A DNA stretch of 64,000 nucleotides from JBFWUW01 sp050247075. GTDB lineage: Bacteria; Planctomycetota; Planctomycetia; Pirellulales; JBFWUW01. How positions within the stretch are numbered: position 1 is the stretch's first letter; every line of letters starts with the position of its first letter. Both the position numbers and the translations under genes were made by a program. Shown one piece after another: positions 25,839 through 33,863 of this stretch. The notes under the pieces were generated by a model. It ran no database searches and was not told the DNA's origin. It worked only from the letters and a program-made list of their open reading frames with translations. The stretch covers positions 1 through 64,000 of the forward strand of contig JBFWUW010000008.1 in the NCBI GenBank assembly GCA_050247075.1, read 5' to 3'.

Positions 25839-26627
25839 ATGAACATTCAGGAACGCCTGAACATGGAAAGAATCAATCTAAACGACGTGAGCCTGCAGTT
25901 TCGCGTGCGTCAGCAGGGCCGCGTCAGCCTGAAGGATTTCGTCGTCAAAGGGCTGTTTCGCAAGAAGCGCAACCCTTATGTCCACGTTCATGCACTCAAG
26001 CACTTGAACTTGTCCTTTAAGGATGGCGAACGGGTGGGTGTCATCGGGCACAACGGCGCTGGCAAGAGTACACTGCTGCGGTTGCTTGCGGGAATTTATC
26101 CCCCCACCTCGGGCGAGATCTCCGTCCGAGGAAAGATCAGCTCGGTGCTGGACATTGGCGTGGGGGTCGAATCTGAGGCGACGGGATGGGACAACATTGC
26201 CTATCGCAGTTATCTGCAAGGCGCGCACCCTAGCCAAGTGTTGCAGAAACAACAAGAAATCGCCGACTTTAGCGAACTGGGCGATGCCATCGACAAGCCG
26301 GTTCGAACTTACTCTAGCGGTATGATGGTCCGGCTGATGTTTTCCATCGCCACCACCATTGAGCCAGAGATTCTGCTGGTGGATGAGGTCCTGAGCACAG
26401 GCGATTTGGGCTTCGTAGAGAAAGCCCGACTGCGAATGCTAGATCTGATTGAGCGAGCCCGCATGATGGTGTTCGTCTCGCACGATCTTGGTTCGATCGC
26501 CAGCCTCTGCAATCGGGCCATTTGGATGCATTGGGGCCAGGTTCACATGGACGGTGACCCGCAGGCGGTGATTGAAGCCTATCGCGAATTCATGACGACT
26601 GGAAATTCGTTTCGCCAAGCGGCGTAG
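25839..26627 (+). CDS. wzt: Polysaccharide ABC exporter ATPase
   Basis: The 262-residue ATPase has Walker A GHNGAGKST, the signature YSSGMMVRL and Walker B EILLVDEVLSTGD, with an H-loop in VFVSHDLGS. The start is at the ATG at 25839 (MNIQERLNMERI) or the next ATG at 25863; GAGAA precedes the first. The length fits a nucleotide-binding domain alone; there is no C-terminal carbohydrate-binding domain as found in Wzt proteins that read the glycan's terminal cap. Export is therefore likely to be of the cap-independent type. It is the last gene of the glycan locus; the gap from the permease stop is 41 bases. Confidence 0.87.
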   Translation: MNIQERLNMERINLNDVSLQFRVRQQGRVSLKDFVVKGLFRKKRNPYVHVHALKHLNLSFKDGERVGVIGHNGAGKSTLLRLLAGIYPPTSGEISVRGKISSVLDIGVGVESEATGWDNIAYRSYLQGAHPSQVLQKQQEIADFSELGDAIDKPVRTYSSGMMVRLMFSIATTIEPEILLVDEVLSTGDLGFVEKARLRMLDLIERARMMVFVSHDLGSIASLCNRAIWMHWGQVHMDGDPQAVIEAYREFMTTGNSFRQAA

Positions 26628-26750
26628 CGCTTCCGCACTTGGGTGCAGACTATCATACCGATTGCCCGCTGGCCTATTCGTACTGATAGGCAAAATGGGC
26701 GGCAAGTACGTAACATCCGCCACGGGCCACTTCCGCCCGACCAATAGAAA

Positions 26751-26833
26751 TGCGCGAGAGAGGACTTGAACCTCCACCCACGTAAGTGGACCAGCTCCTG
26801 AAGCTGGCGCGTCTGCCATTCCGCCACTCGCGC
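26751..26833 (-). tRNA. tRNA-Leu (anticodon CAG)
   Basis: The minus strand folds into a class II tRNA of 83 nt: acceptor stem GCGCGAG (26827-26833) pairs with CTCGCGC (26752-26758), with A as discriminator at 26751. The anticodon stem CCAGC/GCTGG encloses TTCAGGA, giving anticodon CAG (Leu, codon CUG). A short variable arm (TCCACTTACGTGGG) and the T arm GGTTCAAGTCC follow. CCA is not encoded. The gene's 3' end faces the polysaccharide locus. Confidence 0.95.
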
Positions 26834-27058
26834 ATGTTGCGTAAATACCAAATGACGGCCATATAAGGGCAATGCCCAATGCCGTTCTCTCTGCTTGCCA
26901 CACTGGTATTATATAGGGCAATCGGCCTTGGATTTCAAGCGGGGCGGGAAAACAGATACCGCGCCCTGACGGGTAGTTGGCCCGGCAAATGGCACCACAA
27001 CCCTCGCGGGTACGATTCACCGGGATATCATCCGCGGGAGAGAATTTGCCTATTGGCC

Positions 27059-27802
27059 TCAACCGTCAGTCCGAGGGGCGGGCACGGTTTCGGGCAGAGT
27101 TGTGGGTTTTCGCAGCCGCTGGTTAAGGAATTCCACGAAAACCGAGAACGCCATCGCGAAGTAGATGTAGCCCTTGGGAATGTGGCGGTCCAAGCCTTCG
27201 GCGATCAGCGTCACGCCAATCAGCAGCAAAAAGCTCAACGCCAATATCTTGACCGTCGGGTGCCGCTCCACGAACTCGCCAATCGGGGCCGCAAACAGCA
27301 TCATAAAGCCGATGGCGATGACCACCGCGGCAATCATCACGGCGATTTCGTCGGCCATTCCAATGGCGGTAATCACCGAGTCGAGCGAAAAGACAAGATC
27401 CAACAACACGATCTGAAAGATGACACTGGCCAAGGAGGGGTAGACCCGTCCGATTCCGGCGGCCTGGTCCCCTTCCAGCTTGCTATGGATTTCGTGGGTA
27501 CTCTTGGCCAGCAAGAACAGGCCGCCGGCAATCAGCACCAAGTCGCGGCCTGATATTTCCTCGCGTAACACCGTAAACAACGGCGCGGTCAGGTGGATGA
27601 GCCACGAAAGCGAAAACAACAGTCCCACCCGCATGACCAAGGCGATCAGCAGCCCGACTCGCCGGGCTTTCGCTTGTTGGTGCTGGGGCAGCTTCCCCGA
27701 CAAGATGGAAATAAACACGATATTGTCGATGCCCAGCACGATCTCCAGCACCGTCAGCGTGCCCAGGGCAATCCAGGTCTGCGGATCCGCGATCCAATCC
27801 AT
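27059..27802 (-). CDS. TerC-family integral membrane protein
   Basis: The 247-residue polytopic protein has the TerC/YgdQ signature: EIVLGIDNIVFISILSGKLP near the N-terminus, with Asp inside the first membrane segment, and a mirrored copy DLVFSLDSVITAIGMAD in the second half. About seven membrane segments are visible. Members are linked to metal (manganese, calcium) transport across the membrane or to tellurite resistance; the ion here is unknown. The ATG at 27802 (MDWIADPQTW) with GGGGA upstream is preferred over a TTG at 27817. It lies 157 bases downstream of the reverse transcriptase stop, on the same strand. Confidence 0.87.
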   Translation of the reverse strand: MDWIADPQTWIALGTLTVLEIVLGIDNIVFISILSGKLPQHQQAKARRVGLLIALVMRVGLLFSLSWLIHLTAPLFTVLREEISGRDLVLIAGGLFLLAKSTHEIHSKLEGDQAAGIGRVYPSLASVIFQIVLLDLVFSLDSVITAIGMADEIAVMIAAVVIAIGFMMLFAAPIGEFVERHPTVKILALSFLLLIGVTLIAEGLDRHIPKGYIYFAMAFSVFVEFLNQRLRKPTTLPETVPAPRTDG

Positions 27803-27837
27803 GCCAATTTTCCCCAAAGATCCAAGAAAGGTCTCTC

Positions 27838-27858
27838 TTGCTGGATAATTGCCAGCAA
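27838..27858. promoter_or_regulatory. Palindrome in the TerC-family leader
   Basis: TTGCTGG-ATAATTG-CCAGCAA is a 7-bp perfect inverted repeat, 36 bases upstream of the TerC-family ATG. It could be an operator or a leader hairpin. Just upstream on the minus strand, ACCGG and CCGGGT can also pair. I could not match the leader to the manganese (yybP-ykoY) riboswitch consensus that often precedes TerC-type genes. Confidence 0.35.
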
Positions 27859-27959
27859 CCCGGTTGCCTATTCATGGTAGCCGGTCGCACCCATCCGTGG
27901 CAGGGCCGCGCGGGCTTGCGATAAAATCTTAATCGTAAGAACGGGAAGGCCGAACGGAG

Positions 27960-28952
27960 TCAATGAATACGTGCCCTAGACTCCACCATCGACTCCAAAG
28001 CCAGCCAACCGCGACATTGGGCAGGCGTCTGTTCGGTCGGTTTGCCTTGTGCCAGGCGGTGCCGCATGGCTCGCAGCCGCCGCCGCGCACTGCGCGGCAA
28101 ATGCACGTTTTGGTTAACTACCAGGCCCGTCACCATCTGCCGTTGATGCCGCCGCAGAATTCGGGTTTTTTCGTGGCACGGTTCGTATCCGTGCGCCTTG
28201 AGAACCCGGCGAACGACTTGCACCAGGCCGCGGATTCTCTTGGGGTAATCCTTGGGGAACGAAAAGGTCATGTCGTCGGCGTAGCGCGTGTAGCTGCCTT
28301 TCCGGCGGCGGGCATAGGCCGCCAACTGCACGTCCAGATAGTAATTCACCAGATTACTCAGTCGCGGGCTGGTCGGCGCGCCTTGCGGCAGGCCGCCATC
28401 CAGGCAAACAATTTGCGCCAGCAATCGCGCGGCGGCCGCGCTCCAACCGATCCGGCGAAAGTACAACTCCACCCGCCGGGCGGTGGTGCTGGTGAAAAAG
28501 TCACGAACGTCCATCTTGACAACCACGCACTGCCCGGCGTGCGGCTGGGCATTCTCGACAATCGACTTGCCCCGTTCAAAGCCGCAAGCAGCCGGATATG
28601 CACGCAAGCCGTACAGCAGCCGGTGCAAGACGGCCCGTTGCAACTTCTTGGTGCGGTCGTCGGGCGCGTGGATCGTCCTCTGGCCGCCGCGGCGTTTGGC
28701 CAGCTTGAATGCCCGATAGCCCGGCCGAAAATCTTGCAGTTCGCGAAGATCGACTTGCAGCAACCGCGCCAGCCGTTGGATGCCGCGCCCCCAACCCAAC
28801 TTGGCCCGCAGCCAATGCCAGGGATGGCGGCCAAAGCGGACCCGATACTGCCAGTCTAGCCACGACACGGCTGCTAGCAAGAACACCAAGCCGACCGGCA
28901 ACAGGCAGGCGACGAGTCCGATGATCCGCACTGCCCAGTTGGCAAATAGCAT
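27960..28952 (-). CDS. Retron-like reverse transcriptase with N-terminal membrane segment
   Basis: The 330-residue protein has residues about 7-34 strongly hydrophobic (one long or two short membrane segments) before the RT domain. RT motifs in order: RRGGQRTIHAP (88-97), GFERGKSIVENAQPH (124-138) with the retron-type NAxxH at 134-138, KMDVRDFF (146-153, first catalytic Asp148), LPQGAPTSPRLSN (188-200), YADD (224-227), and VTGLVVN (274-280) with the retron VTG motif. There is no maturase or endonuclease domain, so it is not a group II intron RT. The start at 28952 (MLFANWAVRI) places the hydrophobic segment at the N-terminus; the frame is open 75 codons further up, but that part covers the structured leader. 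No toxin or effector gene is adjacent; the neighbours are TerC and ceramidase-like genes. Confidence 0.85.
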   Translation of the reverse strand: MLFANWAVRIIGLVACLLPVGLVFLLAAVSWLDWQYRVRFGRHPWHWLRAKLGWGRGIQRLARLLQVDLRELQDFRPGYRAFKLAKRRGGQRTIHAPDDRTKKLQRAVLHRLLYGLRAYPAACGFERGKSIVENAQPHAGQCVVVKMDVRDFFTSTTARRVELYFRRIGWSAAAARLLAQIVCLDGGLPQGAPTSPRLSNLVNYYLDVQLAAYARRRKGSYTRYADDMTFSFPKDYPKRIRGLVQVVRRVLKAHGYEPCHEKTRILRRHQRQMVTGLVVNQNVHLPRSARRRLRAMRHRLAQGKPTEQTPAQCRGWLALESMVESRARIH

Positions 28953-28980
28953 GGTGCCGGGCGGCCTTGTGGGACGATGG

Positions 28981-29023
28981 AAAAAACAGACGCGTCGCGA
29001 ATCGTTGAGGAAATCGCGACGCG
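28981..29023 (-). terminator. Terminator-like hairpin before the RT gene
   Basis: On the minus strand CGCGTCGCGA (29014-29023) pairs perfectly with TCGCGACGCG (28991-29000) around a 13-base loop and is followed by TCTGTTTTTT (28981-28990). This is the form of a Rho-independent terminator for the ceramidase-like operon upstream. It stands only 28 bases before the RT start, so it could instead be part of a functional RNA. Confidence 0.55.
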
Positions 29024-29142
29024 CCGGCCTTGCTGGGCCAGTACGCGGCGTGCGCGCCGCGGATCTGGCGCGCGGAAGTCTTTGTGGAGGCGTTCGACCG
29101 CCCAGCCGACGAAACATCGGCCTGTGTTTCCACCGCCAAGGC
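28981..29142 (-). ncRNA. Structured RT leader, candidate retron msr-msd RNA
   Basis: Between the ceramidase-like stop and the RT start, three hairpins follow one another on the RT strand: GCCGA-7-TCGGC (29105-29121, loop with GTTTC), GCGCGCC-8-GGCGCGC (29052-29073), and a 10-bp GC-rich stem (28991-29023) with a T-run. Retron RNAs lie just upstream of the RT and consist of small msr stem-loops followed by an msd hairpin, so place and form fit. I did not find a convincing pair of long flanking a1/a2 repeats, and the last hairpin also reads as a terminator. Confidence 0.3.
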
Positions 29143-29148
29143 GTCCGC

Positions 29149-29177
29149 AGTTTGGCTACCGCTTCGCCAGCTGTCAA
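29149..29177 (-). promoter_or_regulatory. Candidate sigma-70-type promoter for the RT leader
   Basis: The minus strand has a perfect -35 box TTGACA at 29172-29177, a 17-base spacer and a weak -10 (CAAACT, 29149-29154). Transcription would begin near 29142 and include the three leader hairpins. The -10 match is poor. Confidence 0.35.
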
Positions 29178-29183
29178 GAATTT

Positions 29184-30548
29184 CTACTCGCCCCCCACGG
29201 CCTTGGCCGACGCATGAATCTGCCGCATGATCGTCTCTTCGATCTCGGGTCCCCAGGTGGTCGGCTGGCCGTAGATGGTCATCGAACTGGCTCCTTCGTA
29301 GCCACCTTCGCCCAGCACGCGACGCGACGGAATGTAGGCCATGACGTCGTTGCTGTAGCCGGCAATCCAGGTGCGGGTGCCCAGCTCGGCCTTGATCCGC
29401 AGCGCGTAGTCGATCACTACTTCTCCACCCAACGATATAAACAGCGGGCCATCCCCCAACTTCCAGGCTTGCACCGGGTAGGGATAGGTGGGGCTGAGCG
29501 GCTGGCCGCCGTCGATCTGCGCTAACAACCGCTTGGAACGGCTGGCGGCGTATACATCCTTGGACTCCGTCTCTTTCTCCAACTGCTCGCGCGTGGGAAG
29601 CTGCGCGAAGGGGGCGGGTACTTCCGCGTAGTCGGCCGCCAGATTGCCGGCGATGGGTGCTAGCGGGCCGTCCAGCACCGTTTCCACCACTTCGGCCAGA
29701 CGATGCCCGTACTCGGCGGCGAGCTCCACGGTTCGCCGCGGCAACGGGTTTTGATCGGCTCCGCACCCGGCCCAAAACAGGGCGATGGCACCGGGATGGT
29801 TTTGTTCCAGCAGCATCTGCGCGAAGCCGGGCCAATCGCCCGACCACTGGTAGAAAGACAGCACCGTGGCATGGCAAGCGTAGCCAAACAGCACGGCACG
29901 CAGTTCTCCGTCGGCACCGGTCACGCGCAACACCGGGGCGGCATGATCGACCGGCCCCTTGAGCTGGCCCGCCTCGCGCAGCATGGGGACATTCGCTTCA
30001 ACATTGTTGCGGCGATTGACGGCAAAAGTGGCCTTCCCTTGTCCCCAGGCCAGCTCGCAAGGGGCCAAGGCCTCAATGGCCTGCCCGACCACGTCGATCA
30101 TGTTTTGCCGGAGCGTTACCGCGTAGTCATCGACCAGCTTTTGCTGAGTTTCGTCTAGGAAGTACATGGCCGCCAGATTGCCCCCCACAACCGGCCCGGT
30201 ATGCGTGTGCGAACAATTCAACAGAATCCGCCGCCGTTCCAGGCCGTACTTTTTCTCAATTTCCTGGCAGACAGCCTGCGACAGCGGACGGTCGATGCCG
30301 CACAGGTCCAGAGTGACGATGGCCGCCCGGCCGCCGGCCGGGTCTTCCAGCAGCAGGCACTTAACCCACAAGTCGGTCAGCTTCCCCTCGGCCACATGGT
30401 CGCGTCCGCCATAGCCCGACATCCACATCGGCGTTTGCGGCGTGATGTTGACCTTGGCCGCGCCAGCTTTCCAACCAGCGGCCTGGGTGGTTGAGCAGAG
30501 ACACAGCGCAAGGTGAAAAAGAAACAGACGTGTGATACGGTTTGGCAT
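29184..30548 (-). CDS. Secreted neutral/alkaline ceramidase-like protein
   Basis: The 454-residue protein begins with a signal peptide (about 1-23, ending TTQAAG). The start of the mature part, KAGAAKVNITPQTPMWMSGY, is the typical opening of the neutral/alkaline non-lysosomal ceramidase N-terminal domain. Zinc-binding-type motifs follow: NCSHTHTGPVVGG and GYACHATVLS. The C-terminal immunoglobulin-like domain of full-length ceramidases is missing, as is usual in planctomycete members of this family, whose substrate is not known. It lies 18 bases downstream of the PVC cytochrome gene on the same strand, so the two are probably co-transcribed. Confidence 0.82.
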   Translation of the reverse strand: MPNRITRLFLFHLALCLCSTTQAAGWKAGAAKVNITPQTPMWMSGYGGRDHVAEGKLTDLWVKCLLLEDPAGGRAAIVTLDLCGIDRPLSQAVCQEIEKKYGLERRRILLNCSHTHTGPVVGGNLAAMYFLDETQQKLVDDYAVTLRQNMIDVVGQAIEALAPCELAWGQGKATFAVNRRNNVEANVPMLREAGQLKGPVDHAAPVLRVTGADGELRAVLFGYACHATVLSFYQWSGDWPGFAQMLLEQNHPGAIALFWAGCGADQNPLPRRTVELAAEYGHRLAEVVETVLDGPLAPIAGNLAADYAEVPAPFAQLPTREQLEKETESKDVYAASRSKRLLAQIDGGQPLSPTYPYPVQAWKLGDGPLFISLGGEVVIDYALRIKAELGTRTWIAGYSNDVMAYIPSRRVLGEGGYEGASSMTIYGQPTTWGPEIEETIMRQIHASAKAVGGE

Positions 30549-30566
30549 GGTGTGGGTGGGTTCAGG

Positions 30567-33560
30567 TTACTTAATCGTCAACAAATACGCGATCAAATCG
30601 GCCATGCCTTGCTTGTCGAGTTGCTTCTCCACGCCTTCGGGCATTAGCGATTGGCGGGTGCTTTCCAGCGTGTCGAGGTCAATTCGCAAGACCGTGTCGT
30701 TGGCCGACTCGGCCCGCTTGAGGGTGACGCTGGTGGCTGTCTCGGCCGAGATCATCCCGGTCAAGCTGCGGCCATCGTTGGTGACGGCCACGTAATTGAC
30801 GAACTGCGGGTTGACCTCGCGGTTGGGGTCGAGCACGTTCAGCAAGATCGCCTCGGCCCCGCGGTTTTGAAGCGTGGCCAGGTTCGGGCCAATCTCGTGC
30901 CCCACGCCATCCAGCTTGTGGCAAGCCGCGCAGATCTTCTTGAAGGCCGCCTTGCCGCGCACCACGTCCCCTTCCATCTCCAGCGCCGGCCGATAAGCCA
31001 CGACAATGTCTTGCCGCTTGCCGAGTTGTACGTCGGAGAACAGCTTGCCGGCGCGCTCCTTGATCTGGGCATCCGACGATGCCAGCAGCAGCTTGATCCG
31101 GGCCGGTTCCAGTTCGGTATTGGCGACCTCGCCCGACTCGACCGCATCCAGCAGCGCGGCGATTCGCTGGGGCCGGGCGAAAATGGCCTCGGTAGCCGCC
31201 GACCGTAACTGCGGGCTGTAACCGCGCCAGGCGGAGAGCAGCATCGAACCAACCGCATCCTCGTTGAACTTGTCCAGCGTTTGCAGGGCCGCCAGTTGCA
31301 AGGCTTGCGGCTGTTTGTTGTCCAAAAGGGCGGCCAATATTTCCTGAACTTCGCCGAAGCGGTCGAGCTTGAGCGTGCGAATTCCCTCTACCCGTTGCTC
31401 CAGCGGGGCATTGTCATTGGCGGCCAGCCCGCGGGCTTCGCCCAACAGGTCATCCAACAATTTGCCGGCCCGCGAGGCATCGGTAGCGGCCAAGGTCTCG
31501 CGGAGCGGGGCACCGGCCTTGGCCAGCCCTTCGCCCAAGGCCCGCACCAGGGCGAACGACAGGTCGTGTTCCTCGCTGGTAAAACCTTGTAGCGCCGCGA
31601 CGACCGCCGCCACGTCGGGCTTGCGGTTCTGCGTGCCGATGAGATTGACCAGGACTTCCAGAAACTGCCGCCCGTCGGCGGTGACACGGAATTTGTTATC
31701 GCCCGCCAGTTCCGCGAACAGGTCGCCGGCCCCTTGGCCCAGCGAGCTAAGAATCGCCAGGCGGATCCAGCGGTCGGCACCGTCGCGCTGGGCAATTTGC
31801 GATAAGCCCGCGATGCGCTTGTCTCCCGCGAATTCTCCCAGTGTGAACGCCAACTGGTAACGCACCAAAGGCGCGTCATCGTTTGCCAGTGGCATTAGTG
31901 CGGCCAGCAGCTTTTCGCTGGCGTCTCCCTGGGCGAACTGCTCACTCAACCGCGCGGCATGTTGGCGCACACCCGGATGTTCGTCGCTTAACCTCGGCAA
32001 GACATCTTCCACCCGCAAGGCCGACATGCCATCCAAGACGTACATGGCGTGCATCCGGCCAAGTGACGATTTCGACTCCGCCGCCAACTTGCGCAGTGGT
32101 CCGATAGCCGCCTTGTCTTGCCGTTCCCACAGCACGCGGGCGGCCGTGTCGCGGTGCCATCCGTTAGGGTGGGCCAGCGCGGCGACGAGTTCCGCCGTGG
32201 GGGCCGTGTCGAACTTGGGCAAAGCCCTCTGCTGATAGCCGTCCGGCACGATCCGATAAATCCGCCCCATGCCACGGCCACTGGTCAGATCGAGATGTTT
32301 CTTGATCGGCGGCGGCAGGCTGGCTGGGTGTTCGATGACTTCGCGATAGACATCCAAGACGTACAGGTTGCCATCGGGGGCGTTGGAATATTGGCAGGGG
32401 CGGAACCAGATATCGGAAGAAGCCAAAAACTCCACCCCTTCATCGGCCCGATTGGCGACCAGTTCCACCCCCTTGGGCGTGAGCGATTTACGATGCACGA
32501 TATTGCTGCCGACATCCCCCACGAAAACCTGTCCGCGATACTCGGCCGGCCAGGCATCACCGCGATAAATGGTGCCGCCTGTGGCTCCCGTGAAATAGCC
32601 GGCCGCGCGGCCGCCACCCTCTACAATGCCAGGCACCTTGCCTGACATCCGCAGCCGCGTGCGGACAATTCTCCACGGCTCGACCGGACTGATACGAAAT
32701 ACCTCGGCCTGCGGGCCGTCGGCGGCGATGCTGATCCGCGGGCCGGGGGCCGTCAATTGGGGATTGCGGGCCACGTAACGGTCTTCGTACATCGAAAGTT
32801 GGATATGGTCGCTATTGCTGCTGAGGAATTTGCGGCCCCAATCGTCAAAACTCATGCCATGTTGGGCACCGCCGCTGACTGCCTCGAACTTGAGCGTCTT
32901 AGGGTCGAAAGCAAAGTCGCGGCCGTTGATGTTCACCGGCGGTTCGTCGGGCTGGTCGGGTCGGGAGATCAATCCCCCCACGCTGCTGCCCGCCCCGTGA
33001 ATGCGGTTGTCTAGCCCCCAATGAAACGAATTGAACAGGCCTTGCACATTGTGGCGGCTAAATCCGGTGAAGACGATGCGTTGCTCGTCGGCCTTGCCGT
33101 CGCCATCCGTATCCTTGGCGTAATAAATGTGCGGAGCCGCGCCGATGAACACGCCGCCGTCGTAGCAGGTGATGGCCGTGGGCCAAGAGAGTGTTTCGGC
33201 AAACACGGTTGCTTTGTCAAACTTGCCATCCTCGTCGGTGTCTTCCAGCAACCGCACCAGGCCCAGGTTGGCCTTGTCGTCCTCCGAGTAGTCGATCATC
33301 TCGGCCACGTACAACCGCCCGCGGGCGTCAAACGACATCGCCACGGGGTCTGTCACCAACGGCTCGGCAGCGGCCTGTTCCAGCGTAAAGCCAGAGTGGA
33401 GTTGAAAGGTGGAGAGAGCATCGGCCGGGGCGTGCGGGGGAATCCGCGGCAATTCGTCGGAAAAATCTTCCTCATCGGCCGCTGGCGAATGATTGGCCAG
33501 ACCCAGACCGAGCAACGCGGTGCAAACCAACAAAGACCACAGGGCAAGATGGCGATACAT
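30567..33560 (-). CDS. PVC-type membrane-bound dehydrogenase/heme protein (CxxCH)
   Basis: The 997-residue secreted protein starts at 33560 (MYRHLALWSLLVCTALLGLG, signal peptide). A beta-propeller dehydrogenase-like domain occupies about 60-430, with calcium-like loops (DTDEDGKFDKAT, DTDGDGKADEQR). Residues about 450-850 hold HEAT-type helical repeats. A C-terminal cytochrome c domain has the heme motif CAACHK near residue 877, followed by GVGHEIGPNL and a distal Met region (SLTGMISAETATSVTLK). This layout is a family expanded in Planctomycetes and Verrucomicrobia, thought to oxidise sugars or similar compounds in the periplasm. The substrate is unknown. Confidence 0.87.
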   Translation of the reverse strand: MYRHLALWSLLVCTALLGLGLANHSPAADEEDFSDELPRIPPHAPADALSTFQLHSGFTLEQAAAEPLVTDPVAMSFDARGRLYVAEMIDYSEDDKANLGLVRLLEDTDEDGKFDKATVFAETLSWPTAITCYDGGVFIGAAPHIYYAKDTDGDGKADEQRIVFTGFSRHNVQGLFNSFHWGLDNRIHGAGSSVGGLISRPDQPDEPPVNINGRDFAFDPKTLKFEAVSGGAQHGMSFDDWGRKFLSSNSDHIQLSMYEDRYVARNPQLTAPGPRISIAADGPQAEVFRISPVEPWRIVRTRLRMSGKVPGIVEGGGRAAGYFTGATGGTIYRGDAWPAEYRGQVFVGDVGSNIVHRKSLTPKGVELVANRADEGVEFLASSDIWFRPCQYSNAPDGNLYVLDVYREVIEHPASLPPPIKKHLDLTSGRGMGRIYRIVPDGYQQRALPKFDTAPTAELVAALAHPNGWHRDTAARVLWERQDKAAIGPLRKLAAESKSSLGRMHAMYVLDGMSALRVEDVLPRLSDEHPGVRQHAARLSEQFAQGDASEKLLAALMPLANDDAPLVRYQLAFTLGEFAGDKRIAGLSQIAQRDGADRWIRLAILSSLGQGAGDLFAELAGDNKFRVTADGRQFLEVLVNLIGTQNRKPDVAAVVAALQGFTSEEHDLSFALVRALGEGLAKAGAPLRETLAATDASRAGKLLDDLLGEARGLAANDNAPLEQRVEGIRTLKLDRFGEVQEILAALLDNKQPQALQLAALQTLDKFNEDAVGSMLLSAWRGYSPQLRSAATEAIFARPQRIAALLDAVESGEVANTELEPARIKLLLASSDAQIKERAGKLFSDVQLGKRQDIVVAYRPALEMEGDVVRGKAAFKKICAACHKLDGVGHEIGPNLATLQNRGAEAILLNVLDPNREVNPQFVNYVAVTNDGRSLTGMISAETATSVTLKRAESANDTVLRIDLDTLESTRQSLMPEGVEKQLDKQGMADLIAYLLTIK

Positions 33561-33863
33561 GAACGTGTGACATCCGGAATAATGGAATGAGGAAACTAAG
33601 CAGCATCGCCGCAACGGCGGTGCAAATCGTCTTAGGCCTGTTGAAAGCGTGGGGCTGAAAAAGCCAACGGACGCCACAACACAAGGTGGGCTACATTATT
33701 AACCGGACTTGATCGTAGTCGAGTCCCGCCCGCCGCTCAACTATCCGACAGGCCGGCGGCCGGGGAAGCCATGGCCCGTTTCTCTCTTGCTTCATTTTCC
33801 ACGATCGCTTAAGCATTTGCTTCCACGCGTTGATCGGCGGGCCGCCCAGGGAGGGAGCGAACG
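33561..33863. other. Intergenic region between divergent genes
   Basis: This 303-bp gap separates the minus-strand heme-protein gene from the plus-strand micro-protein gene, so it should carry both promoters. I see no clear -35/-10 pair. A strong ribosome binding site (AGGGAGGGA, 33848-33856) precedes the ATG at 33864. Nothing else is recognisable. Confidence 0.5.

Noticed and set aside
27803..27959. Manganese (yybP-ykoY) or c-di-GMP riboswitch before the TerC-family gene
   Set aside because: Some words look similar, but the conserved loops could not be laid out; only the palindrome is reported.
27960..28952. Group II intron maturase or diversity-generating retroelement RT
   Set aside because: There is no maturase or endonuclease domain, no intron domain V/VI-like structure downstream, and no template/variable repeat pair; NAxxH and VTG point to retrons.
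28953..29177. 75-residue N-terminal extension of the RT
   Set aside because: The frame is open, but the residues are Arg/Pro-rich without family similarity and cover the hairpin leader; the ATG at 28952 puts the hydrophobic segment at the N-terminus.
28576..29877. Long minus-strand open frame (about 433 codons) across the RT and ceramidase-like genes
   Set aside because: It runs out of frame through two genes with clear motifs and has Arg/Ala/Ser-rich shadow composition.
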